This document shows, one piece after another, positions 1 to 7,658 of a stretch of DNA of 64,000 nt. Under the pieces are notes generated by a model. It was not told the DNA's origin, ran no database searches, and was given only the letters and a program-made list of their open reading frames with translations. The position numbers and the translations under genes were made by a program. This DNA comes from Vibrio echinoideorum (GTDB taxonomy: Bacteria; Pseudomonadota; Gammaproteobacteria; Enterobacterales; Vibrionaceae): NCBI RefSeq assembly GCF_024347455.1, contig NZ_AP025484.1:1488001-1552000 (forward strand). Reading direction: 5' to 3'. Position 1 is the first letter of the stretch; every line of letters starts with the position of its first letter.

Positions 1-54
1 CCTATCTCACTGTTCTATCGCTAGGTGATTAAGTAGCGGAGAACAGCAGATAGG
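1..54 (-). promoter_or_regulatory. Long stem-loop downstream of the TRAP solute-binding gene
   Basis: Positions 1-16 and 40-54 are near-perfect inverted repeats, with further pairing inwards (about 18-22 with 34-38). No T-tract follows within the window. In TRAP operons such a hairpin between the abundant periplasmic protein gene and the membrane subunits often acts as an mRNA-stabilising or attenuating element. That role is inferred here. Confidence 0.5.
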
Positions 55-67
55 GCGTATCTAATCG

Positions 68-1069
68 TTACTTTCTACCTAGTAACTCAAGAACGTCGTC
101 TAGCTTGTCTTTGCCACCAATACTTGAATAGAACTTAGGCCAAACTGATTTCGTTACCTTGCTAATCCACTCTTGCTCATTGTCTGCTGGGTCTGTGAAT
201 ACCATGCCTTTCGCTTGTAGCTCTTCACGGATCTTGTTTTCAGTATTCTCTAGATAAGCAAAGCTGTGTTCTGTTGCTTCCTGACCCGCTTCAAGAATGA
301 TCTTTTGCATCTCAGGTGTCTGTTGTTGGAAGACCGTTTCACTCACGATTAGCGGCTCAAGTGAGAAGATGTAACGGAGGTTTGTTACGTACTTCTGTAC
401 TTCATTGAACTTCATCGCATGAACAGTGATGTATGGGTTGTCTTGACCATCAACCACACCTTGTTGTAGCCCAGTAAAGGTTTCTGACCATGCCATTGGT
501 GTTGGGTTTACGCCCCATGCTTGGTAAGACGCGATCATGATTTCGTTACGAGGGACACGAATCACTAACCCTTTTAGATCGGCTGGCGAAGCTACGGCTT
601 TTTTCGAGTTAGTCAAAACCCTAAAACCAGAATAAGCCCAACCTACGATGCGAACGCCTGCGTCACGGATAGTATTGTCGACAAGGTCTTGACCGACTTG
701 GCCTTGAGTTAATAGCACCGCTTCTTCTGCACTTTGAATAACATAAGGCATGGTCAGTAGACCAACCGTTGGAGAGAAAGGCGTCACGTTGTTGATCGCC
801 AATACAGAGAAGTCGAGAAGGCCGATTGCCGCGTCGTTTACGGTGTCTTGCTCATTGCCCAATTGACCATTCGGGAACAGGTCGATTTTGACTTTACCGT
901 CTGTTTTTTGCTCCATCAATTCAGAAAATGAGGTCGCTAATTCCCACTGAGTACCACCAGCAGCATCGCCGATAGCCATTTTAAAATTTGCTGCTGCCGC
1001 GGTATGAGATAGCATCGCTGTTGCTACAATTGTGACGCCAGCAATAATTTTATTTTTAATCAATTTCAT
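68..1069 (-). CDS. TRAP transporter periplasmic solute-binding protein, DctP family (TauK-like)
   Basis: Periplasmic substrate-binding subunit of a tripartite ATP-independent transporter. A signal peptide is visible (residues 1-27, ending in an Ala-rich cleavage site), followed by the DctP fold with the conserved IRVPRN segment around residues 170-175; its first arginine normally binds the substrate carboxylate or sulfonate. At 333 aa it is a normal length. The start has a good AAAGG ribosome site. It is the last gene of the minus-strand series xsc, FRG, tauX-like, tauY-like, TRAP; the membrane subunits are presumably just left of the window. The neighbourhood suggests taurine or another C2 sulfonate as substrate, like TauK of the TauKLM system, but specificity cannot be read from the sequence. 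Confidence 0.88.
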   Translation of the reverse strand: MKLIKNKIIAGVTIVATAMLSHTAAAANFKMAIGDAAGGTQWELATSFSELMEQKTDGKVKIDLFPNGQLGNEQDTVNDAAIGLLDFSVLAINNVTPFSPTVGLLTMPYVIQSAEEAVLLTQGQVGQDLVDNTIRDAGVRIVGWAYSGFRVLTNSKKAVASPADLKGLVIRVPRNEIMIASYQAWGVNPTPMAWSETFTGLQQGVVDGQDNPYITVHAMKFNEVQKYVTNLRYIFSLEPLIVSETVFQQQTPEMQKIILEAGQEATEHSFAYLENTENKIREELQAKGMVFTDPADNEQEWISKVTKSVWPKFYSSIGGKDKLDDVLELLGRK

Positions 1070-1186
1070 AGTCTTAACCTTTCATATCATACAGACTTCC
1101 TGCCTGTACTTTGCTCACAAGGTGACCTGGTACAACTTTCCTGGTCGTAGTTCTATTTCCCTATTTTGGAAACAATGTTCGAGTAG

Positions 1187-2653
1187 TTAAAGCACTTCAT
1201 CCTTTAACGAATACCACTGATAAAGGAACTGTTGCCCTACTCTTCGAAATGGTGCAAACATCTCAGATTCCACCACTTCCCTTACGTTGGGGAACGGAAG
1301 TTTTGATTCAAATATTGGCAAGTCAAGCTTATGACCTTCACCTGCAATCCACTGAGCAAGGCGCTTGCCTGCTTGAGCGGAGTACATCACACCATTGCCG
1401 CCATACCCTAGTGCGTAGAATATGGATTGCTTTGGATTCGGCTGATAGATTCTTGGCATCATGTCGTGGCTAACATCAACCCAACCCCACCATGAATAAT
1501 CGATTTTGATCTGATCGAGAGAAGGGAATTTTCGGGTTAAATCCGATCTCAACATATCTTCGTATTTCTTTTCAGGTGCGTTCTTGCCACTGATGGCACT
1601 GCGTGTACCTATCTGCACTCGGTTATCGGGTAACAAACGGTAGTAATGACGCAAGATCCTAGTATCAGTAATCACCTGATTGGTTTTGAAGTTGCACGCG
1701 GCGATTTCGTCTTGAGTTAACGGACGCGTCACCATCGAGTTAGAAAGTACAGGTAATAGGCGATTCTTCAGCTCTGAATGCAAACCTTGGCTGGTATACC
1801 CACCGGTACAAACACCGACAGACCGAGCCTTAACCACACCACCTGGTGTTTTCAGGTAATGCACACCGTTGCGAGTTTCCCATCCCATCACAGGGCTTGC
1901 TGGGTGAACTTTTACGCCGAGTGCTCTCGCCTTTCTTAGATAACCAAATGCCAGTTTCCCTGCATGAATGCCAATACCTTCTGGCTCATGCATTGCGCCT
2001 GCCGCTTCTTGGTCACCAACGTAATCACGCTTTACGGTTTCCGCATCTAAGATCTGCGCATCGTAATCGAAGGTGTCACGCAACAACTTGGCTTCTTTCT
2101 CGAGTGTTGCCATCACTTTTGGACGGTGAGCAACGTATAAGTGGCCACCCGGCTGCGGGTCACAATCAATGTCTTTAATCAGAGACTTAAATGTGTTCAT
2201 ACCATCTACGCATTCGCGGTGCATTTTTAGCGCGGTTTCGAGTCCCCAGCGTTCAATCCACTGAGAACGTTTCAAACGTCCTGACGCACACTGAGCCTGA
2301 CCACCATTTCGGGTACTGCAGCCCCAACTCAAACGGTTAGCTTCAATCACAGTCGCTTTAATGCCGTACATTTCAGCAAGGTGTATCGCGGTGCTTAGGC
2401 CAGTGTAGCCTGAACCGATTATCGCCACATCAACATCCATATCCGATGTAATTGGACCATCATCTTCAGGTGGCACGCCTGCGGTATCTACCCAATAAGT
2501 AGGGGCGTATTCCTTGCCGTGACCTGGGCTCTTGTCTTTAAGTGGATCGTATTTTGGATCGTATCTTTCTTTTGCTTGGGTACTTTCTTGTGCTTGGGTG
2601 CTTGTCACCTTTGGCGGCGCATCGGCTGCCGGTTGTTCCATTACTAAACTCAT
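1187..2653 (-). CDS. tauY: FAD-dependent amine oxidoreductase, probable taurine dehydrogenase large subunit (TauY-like)
   Basis: DAO/PuuB-type flavoprotein of 488 aa. The FAD dinucleotide-binding motif GSGYTG lies at residues 80-85 and the family motif GCSTRNGGQ at 111-119. The first 70 residues are a charged, low-complexity extension. An AGGAGAG site sits 7 nt before the ATG. TauY oxidatively deaminates taurine to sulfoacetaldehyde together with a small TauX subunit. The gene follows a TauX-like gene by about 50 nt and lies in an xsc/TRAP cluster, so taurine dehydrogenase is the best reading. On sequence alone gamma-glutamylputrescine oxidase or another DadA-like oxidase is also possible. 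Confidence 0.72.
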   Translation of the reverse strand: MSLVMEQPAADAPPKVTSTQAQESTQAKERYDPKYDPLKDKSPGHGKEYAPTYWVDTAGVPPEDDGPITSDMDVDVAIIGSGYTGLSTAIHLAEMYGIKATVIEANRLSWGCSTRNGGQAQCASGRLKRSQWIERWGLETALKMHRECVDGMNTFKSLIKDIDCDPQPGGHLYVAHRPKVMATLEKEAKLLRDTFDYDAQILDAETVKRDYVGDQEAAGAMHEPEGIGIHAGKLAFGYLRKARALGVKVHPASPVMGWETRNGVHYLKTPGGVVKARSVGVCTGGYTSQGLHSELKNRLLPVLSNSMVTRPLTQDEIAACNFKTNQVITDTRILRHYYRLLPDNRVQIGTRSAISGKNAPEKKYEDMLRSDLTRKFPSLDQIKIDYSWWGWVDVSHDMMPRIYQPNPKQSIFYALGYGGNGVMYSAQAGKRLAQWIAGEGHKLDLPIFESKLPFPNVREVVESEMFAPFRRVGQQFLYQWYSLKDEVL

Positions 2654-2701
2654 AATTCGACTCTCCTAGTCATAACACGTGAACGGGTTGTGGTTTCGTG
2701 T

Positions 2702-3139
2702 CTAGCTCTTGGGAGTATTGTTAGGAGTCAAAAGAGGTCGTGTTTTACGGAAAGCATTTTTTACGCTGATTTTCCCATCTTTCAGGGTAAACACATCAAC
2801 CATACGAGCTTCGATGACAGTGCCATCAGGGTTAGTCGCAGAGAAAGTTGACTCACTCACCGCGCGGTCGCCACACACAAAGTGGACAGGGTCGCTCCAG
2901 GCTGCATCTGGAAAGTTCTGCCAAACCAATTCAAAGCTATTGCGAACGGCTTCGTACCCTTCGATAGTGTTTCCAAGTTCGCCTTCTCCTGCCACGGTGT
3001 GGAAGACACACTCTTCGGTCATAAACGACATTAGCGCTTCAATATCATGGTTATTCCATGCATCACTAAAAGACTGTAAAAAGGCGGTGTCGACTTGGTT
3101 TTCCAGCACGAATGTCGCTGCATTGGTTTGCATATTCAT
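2702..3139 (-). CDS. tauX: SnoaL/NTF2-like protein, probable taurine dehydrogenase small subunit (TauX-like)
   Basis: 145 aa, with a single SnoaL/NTF2-like alpha+beta barrel domain (the AWNNHDIEALMSFMT pattern near residues 31-45 and the C-terminal DGKISVKNAFRK segment). There is no signal peptide, so it is likely cytoplasmic. An AAGGA ribosome site precedes the ATG. It is the first gene of the pair with the FAD oxidoreductase. From memory, TauX of alpha-proteobacterial taurine dehydrogenase belongs to this fold class. Together with the xsc context this supports TauX, but a SnoaL fold by itself is non-specific. Confidence 0.65.
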   Translation of the reverse strand: MNMQTNAATFVLENQVDTAFLQSFSDAWNNHDIEALMSFMTEECVFHTVAGEGELGNTIEGYEAVRNSFELVWQNFPDAAWSDPVHFVCGDRAVSESTFSATNPDGTVIEARMVDVFTLKDGKISVKNAFRKTRPLLTPNNTPKS

Positions 3140-3329
3140 ATTCCAGAATCCTTTATGTTTTCGTTATTGGTTTAAATTTCAGTAGCTTTGCGCCACTTTT
3201 TTATTAGAGTGTTTAAACTAGATCTGTGAAAATTTAACAACTTGATAACAAGATAACAAGATTCGCCACTCTAACTTCGAGTTACTTTATAAACAATCTT
3301 TAAGCTCACAGATTTCATCTTTTTATAAA

Positions 3330-3346
3330 TTAATTGGTGTTCTAAT
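3330..3346. repeat. 17-nt repeat copy A / candidate operator upstream of tauX
   Basis: TTAATTGGTGTTCTAAT. It differs from the copy at 4448-4464 in one base. It lies about 190 nt upstream of the tauX start, and the two copies bracket the FRG gene. The core is nearly palindromic (ATTRG, 4 nt, CTAAT). Confidence 0.5.
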
Positions 3347-3410
3347 TTTATTTTCTCGTAATCACTAGATTTATATGAGGTCCAAATAAAATCATTAGAA
3401 ATATTAGACT

Positions 3411-4226
3411 TTAGTCGAAATCAAAATCTTGATGGTACTTTCGGCCATACTGCTCAAGCTGGCGATCATGAGTATTAACTTGTAACTCGATATTACCCTC
3501 ACCTTTATTAATTACTTGATTTCTGTCTACATGGGCTTCATTTTTCAAATCAGCCAGCTTCTCTTCAATATATTCTGTCGGTTCATTTAAAACATTCATG
3601 GAGATTAATTCCTTTATCAGGTTTACTTTCGCTGACGGAAGAATATGAACGGATACTAGACCGTTTGAATATTCTTTCTCATCGTACAAAGGCTGAATGG
3701 CATCATTGCCACCTTCCTTAAATGGGTGAATGGAATACCACTTATCTTTTCGTTGCTCTTGTTGATCACAATCAGCCACATTGAATATCTGAGTTCTCTT
3801 CAGGTCACATGGTGAGTTGAAAACACTAACTTTATGATAATCAATGGCTTTAATAATATTGATACAGTCTTTACTTTGGCTATGACATACAGACCACAGC
3901 GCATTAATCAGGTTATCTGTCCATTCAAGTAAACGGGTTGGAAACCCCTGTTTCTTGGCTAAACACATCAGTAACCAATCGTTTATCTCGTGTGCACTCA
4001 ACGAATGCCCACCATAAACTCTCACGGTCGAGAGAAGCTCTTGTTCGACACGGCGAATATTCTTTCGATTTGATTGGCCTAAGCTCGGCATCAAGTTATT
4101 ATTTTCATAATCACACACGTTATAAATTAATCCACGGTGCCCACTACACTCTGTAATGAGTGAATCGATTATTTCATACAGCTCGTCGAGTGAGCTTATA
4201 TAACGTTTATTTTTCACAACACTCAT
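3411..4226 (-). CDS. FRG domain-containing protein
   Basis: The FRG domain is recognised by the GFPTRLLEWTDN segment (equivalent to the family's G-P-T-R-L-L-D-W motif) and an N-terminal RGLIYN segment in place of the usual F/Y-R-G-Q. The biochemical role of FRG domains is not settled; many occur in accessory or defence-associated genes. The downstream half has no recognised domain. The gene is AT-rich compared with its neighbours and interrupts the xsc-tauX order, which suggests late acquisition. The likely start is the ATG at 4226 (271 aa); an upstream GTG at 4238 would add 4 residues, and neither has a strong ribosome site. No partner gene is present. Confidence 0.75.
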   Translation of the reverse strand: MSVVKNKRYISSLDELYEIIDSLITECSGHRGLIYNVCDYENNNLMPSLGQSNRKNIRRVEQELLSTVRVYGGHSLSAHEINDWLLMCLAKKQGFPTRLLEWTDNLINALWSVCHSQSKDCINIIKAIDYHKVSVFNSPCDLKRTQIFNVADCDQQEQRKDKWYSIHPFKEGGNDAIQPLYDEKEYSNGLVSVHILPSAKVNLIKELISMNVLNEPTEYIEEKLADLKNEAHVDRNQVINKGEGNIELQVNTHDRQLEQYGRKYHQDFDFD

Positions 4227-4238
4227 ACAATAAGTCAC

Positions 4239-4597
4239 TTAAATTTATATACGGTATAATCAAAAAATCAACAATCATGTTAATCAACGATCACGGTGAT
4301 TAGTGGTGAAAATAATTTCAAAAAATGATAGTAGATATATATCTTCATTACTAACTAGTATTTACAGATCCATCCACTAATGAACTATTAATAATAATGA
4401 GTGACAAAGTGTATATAGCTAGAACCACTTATTTTCCTAATGAGCATTTAATTAGTGTTCTAATGTTTAACGAGAAATTATTGAACTAAGCGTTTACGTT
4501 CTTCACTTAAGCACTTTGCCAATACCCGTTAGTATTGCCCGACCACGCACTCGACAACATTCTCGATGATGCGGTGGCCGGACAAACTTCCTATGAC
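4239..4597. other. AT-rich intergenic region between xsc and the FRG gene
   Basis: About 360 nt with no convincing ORF. It contains the second copy of the 17-nt repeat (4448-4464) and, at 4530-4580, a GC-richer stretch with imperfect dyad symmetry that may be the weak 3' end signal of xsc. I see no strong T-tract terminator. Confidence 0.5.
4448..4464. repeat. 17-nt repeat copy B / candidate operator upstream of the FRG gene
   Basis: TTAATTAGTGTTCTAAT, matching the copy at 3330-3346 at 16 of 17 positions. Its core ATTAG-TGTT-CTAAT is a perfect palindrome, as expected for a regulator site. It lies about 220 nt upstream of the FRG start. Confidence 0.5.
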
Positions 4598-6409
4598 TTA
4601 TACGTAATCTTTGTATTTATCTAGGAAACGAACCGGTGTTGATAGTGCATCTCGGCGGAACGGGTCGCCCAATTCCTGAGTACACATAATTTCAATGATG
4701 GTTGTTTTGCCTTCGTTCATCTGCATGTCGATGGCTTTTTGCAAGGTTGGACCTACATCTTCTAGCTTATCAACCGTGATACCTTCAGCGCCCATTGCTC
4801 GTGCAATCTCTGCAAAGCTTTGGTTTTCAAGTTCACCGGCAACAAAGCGTCGGTTGTAGAAGTCGACTTGGTTCTTCTTCTCAGCACCCCATTGACGGTT
4901 GTGGAATACCACAGCTGTCACTGGAATGTTATGGCGAACACATGTCATGGTTTCCATTAAGCTCATGCCCCACGCACCGTCGCCTGCATATGAGATAGCG
5001 GGACGATGAGGTGCCGCTGCTTTCGCACCAATGATAGTCGGGAACGCGTAACCACAGTTACCGAAACTCATTGCAGCAAAGAAGCTACGTGGTTTTTCAA
5101 AGCGTAAGTAGCTGTTTGCCACTGAGTTGATGTTACCAATATCCGTCGAGACCATTACGTCTTCTGGCATCGCTTTTTCTAGCTCACGCAATACTTGGCG
5201 TGGGTGTAGATATTCACCACCAGAGAACGGAGTCTCGTGTGAGTTTTCCTCAATCATATCTAAGCTGAAAGAATCACGTTCGTGTGTCCACTCATCAAGC
5301 TCTTTTTCCCAAAGTGCTTTCTCTGTAGCGACTGTATCTTGGCGAGCGCCTTTGTTGTCATCACACAACAGTGCACGGCCTTCCAACCTTTCAGATAGAG
5401 CAACCGCAGCTGCTTTCGCATCACCACAGATACCAACTGAAATCTTCTTAACTAGACCTAGCATCTTGTTGTCTGCATCAATCTGAATGATTTTCGCGTT
5501 CTTCGGCCAGTAGTCCATGCCATGTTGAGGCAAAGTACCAAATGGACCAAGACGTGTACCCAAAGCAATAACCACATCCGCTTGAGCCATCAGTTTCATT
5601 GCAGCTTTCGAACCTTGGTAGCCTAGAGGGCCACACCATAATGGGTGACTCGCCGGGAAAGAGTCATTGTGCAGGTAGCTGTTCACTACAGGTGCACCTA
5701 GTCTTTCTGCTAATGCTGCACACTCTTGAACTGCATCTGCCATTACCACACCGCCACCAGAAATGATGACTGGGAATTTTGCTTCAGCAATAAGGTCAGC
5801 TGCTTCATTCAAAGATTTATCACCACCCGGACCACGATCTAAACGTGCTGGTTTAGGGATCTCGGTTTGAGTTTCACCGTAGAAATAGTCACGTGGAATA
5901 TTCAGTTGAGTTGGACCCATTTCGCTCATCGCGCGGTCAAAACATCGGCCTGTGTATTCTGCCATACGGTCTGGGTGCGTTACGTGTCCTTGATACTTAG
6001 TAAACTCTTGGAACATTGGAAGCTGGTTACACTCTTGGAAACCACCTAAGCCCATTGTTTTTGTACCTGTCTCTGGCGTCACAATGACGACCGGGCTATG
6101 TGCCCAGAACGCCGCTGCAATCGCAGTCACACAGTTACTAATACCTGGGCCGTTTTGCCCGATAACCACACCATGGCGACCAGATACACGAGAGTAACCA
6201 TCTGCCATGTGAGCAGCACCTTGCTCGTGTACCACTGGGACCAATCGAATGCCAGCAGGAGCAAAGATATCCATTGCGTCCATAAATGCTGACCCCATGA
6301 TGCCGAACATGTCGGTAACATCATTAGCAACCATAGTTTCAACGAACGCTTCTGATGGTGTCATTGTTACTGTGCCGGAAACAACCGTACGTTTTTCTTG
6401 CTCGCTCAT
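4598..6409 (-). CDS. xsc: Sulfoacetaldehyde acetyltransferase
   Basis: Thiamine-diphosphate enzyme that converts sulfoacetaldehyde plus phosphate into acetyl phosphate and sulfite; it is the shared last desulfonation step of taurine, isethionate and related C2 sulfonates. At 603 aa it is full length. The catalytic Glu is in VVHEQGAAHMADGYSR (E62), and the ThDP/Mg-binding GDG motif is at 476-478, followed by the expected Asn in VVFHN. The N-terminal domain starts directly after about 15 residues. An AAGGAG ribosome site precedes the ATG. It is the promoter-proximal gene of the minus-strand sulfonate series and lies divergent from the CobS-like gene. Acetohydroxyacid synthase-type alternatives are unlikely given the pta and TauE neighbours. 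Confidence 0.95.
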   Translation of the reverse strand: MSEQEKRTVVSGTVTMTPSEAFVETMVANDVTDMFGIMGSAFMDAMDIFAPAGIRLVPVVHEQGAAHMADGYSRVSGRHGVVIGQNGPGISNCVTAIAAAFWAHSPVVIVTPETGTKTMGLGGFQECNQLPMFQEFTKYQGHVTHPDRMAEYTGRCFDRAMSEMGPTQLNIPRDYFYGETQTEIPKPARLDRGPGGDKSLNEAADLIAEAKFPVIISGGGVVMADAVQECAALAERLGAPVVNSYLHNDSFPASHPLWCGPLGYQGSKAAMKLMAQADVVIALGTRLGPFGTLPQHGMDYWPKNAKIIQIDADNKMLGLVKKISVGICGDAKAAAVALSERLEGRALLCDDNKGARQDTVATEKALWEKELDEWTHERDSFSLDMIEENSHETPFSGGEYLHPRQVLRELEKAMPEDVMVSTDIGNINSVANSYLRFEKPRSFFAAMSFGNCGYAFPTIIGAKAAAPHRPAISYAGDGAWGMSLMETMTCVRHNIPVTAVVFHNRQWGAEKKNQVDFYNRRFVAGELENQSFAEIARAMGAEGITVDKLEDVGPTLQKAIDMQMNEGKTTIIEIMCTQELGDPFRRDALSTPVRFLDKYKDYV

Positions 6410-6524
6410 TCTTCCATTCTCCTTGAGTTAACCAAAATTTCATTTTTCGGAATAAATTGTCTCTTTTTCGAATTCAATTTCACCTTAGTAGTAGAATTTT
6501 TGCTCGTCAACTTTTTATATTAAA

Positions 6525-6545
6525 TTGGAACAATTCATTCTAATT
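6525..6545. promoter_or_regulatory. Candidate operator in the xsc / cobS-like divergent promoter
   Basis: TTGGAACAATT at 6525-6535 followed by CATTCTAATT. The GGAACAATT core recurs upstream of pta (minus-strand sense at 11488-11497), and a GAACA core also lies in both 17-nt repeats near tauX and the FRG gene. IclR-family proteins can bind GGAA/TTCC-type sites, so the linked IclR regulator is a candidate. This is inference. Confidence 0.35.
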
Positions 6546-6671
6546 AATAAAACTGGATCACATTATTGGTAGTTTTTCGTACAAAAAGTGCCGTTAACTT
6601 TAGCGGAGCTGTTAATAATCGATGACATATCGCGATAGCAGCGACAAGTGGTGAGTTATATAGAGGGAAAA

Positions 6672-7655
6672 ATGATGAAAGAGGCGGAATTGATACCAAC
6701 GCAACCAGTAAGTGTGAGAGAACGCTTTGGGATCGACAGCAACCTAACCGTGATGGCATTTGAACATGCGGGCGAATATGTTCCTAAAGTCGATCCTAAC
6801 TACTGTTTCGACCCCGAAGTGACGCTAGCGATATTAGCGGGGTTCACCTCCAATCGCCGCACACTGATTCAAGGCACACACGGAACGGGCAAGTCGTCTC
6901 ACATTGAGCAGATTGCAGCGAGATTGAACTGGCCATGCTTGAGGATCAACCTAGACGGACACTTAAGTCGCTTGGATTTCATAGGTAAAGACAGCATCGT
7001 CATTAAAGACGGGATGCAAGTAACAGAGTTTAAAGAAGGCATTCTTCCTCAGAGTATTCAACAACCCATCGCACTGGTATTAGATGAATACGACGCTGGT
7101 CGCCCTGACGTGATGTTTGTGATTCAACAACTATTAGAGCAAGACGGCAAATACACCTCTTTAGAACAAAACCGAGTGATCACTCCTCACCCTTCTTTCC
7201 GCCTGTTTGCTACCTGCAACACGCTTGGCTTGGGTAATTTTTCAGGTTTGTATTCGGGTACTCAAGTACTTAACCACAGTCAATTAGATAGATGGAACAT
7301 CATCGCTACACTCAACTATTTAGATCCACAACATGAAACTAAGATCGTGTTATCCAAGCTTCCAGATCTAAATAATGAAAGTGGCCGACAATTGGTTGAG
7401 AAAATGATCGCGACCGCCGGATTAACGCGTAACGGGTTTCGAGCTGGTGACCTTTCGACGGTGATGTCTCCACGAACGGTACTCACTTGGGCCGAAAACA
7501 TCCAAATATTCGACGATGTAGCAACGGCATTTAGACTGTCATTCTTAAATCGCTGCGAAGACGAAGAGAAAGAGCTAGTCAGTGAATACTATTTCCGCTG
7601 CTTTGGTGAAGATTTAGAAACACCTACTCAAAACTATTCACACTCGGAGTCGTAA
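6672..7655 (+). CDS. CobS-like AAA+ ATPase (MoxR/CbbQ-type)
   Basis: AAA+ ATPase related to the CobS subunit of aerobic cobaltochelatase and to CbbQ/NorQ chaperones. Counting from the ATG at 6672, Walker A is GTHGTGKSS (68-76) and Walker B is LVLDEYD (135-141); the ATCN sensor-1 Asn follows. The start at 6672 or 6675 is preferred because a GAGGG site lies just upstream; a GTG at 6648 would add 8 residues. The stop is 3 nt before the CobT-like gene, so the pair is translationally linked. No CobN large subunit is present, so cobalt chelation is unlikely. Such ATPase/VWA pairs remodel or insert cofactors into partner enzymes; here Xsc or the flavoprotein dehydrogenase is a plausible but unproven client. 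Confidence 0.82.
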   Translation: MMKEAELIPTQPVSVRERFGIDSNLTVMAFEHAGEYVPKVDPNYCFDPEVTLAILAGFTSNRRTLIQGTHGTGKSSHIEQIAARLNWPCLRINLDGHLSRLDFIGKDSIVIKDGMQVTEFKEGILPQSIQQPIALVLDEYDAGRPDVMFVIQQLLEQDGKYTSLEQNRVITPHPSFRLFATCNTLGLGNFSGLYSGTQVLNHSQLDRWNIIATLNYLDPQHETKIVLSKLPDLNNESGRQLVEKMIATAGLTRNGFRAGDLSTVMSPRTVLTWAENIQIFDDVATAFRLSFLNRCEDEEKELVSEYYFRCFGEDLETPTQNYSHSES

Positions 7656-7658
7656 ACC

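Noticed and set aside
3411..4226. FRG gene as half of a toxin-antitoxin or multi-gene defence system
   Set aside because: No small partner gene or other defence gene is next to it; the neighbours are metabolic.
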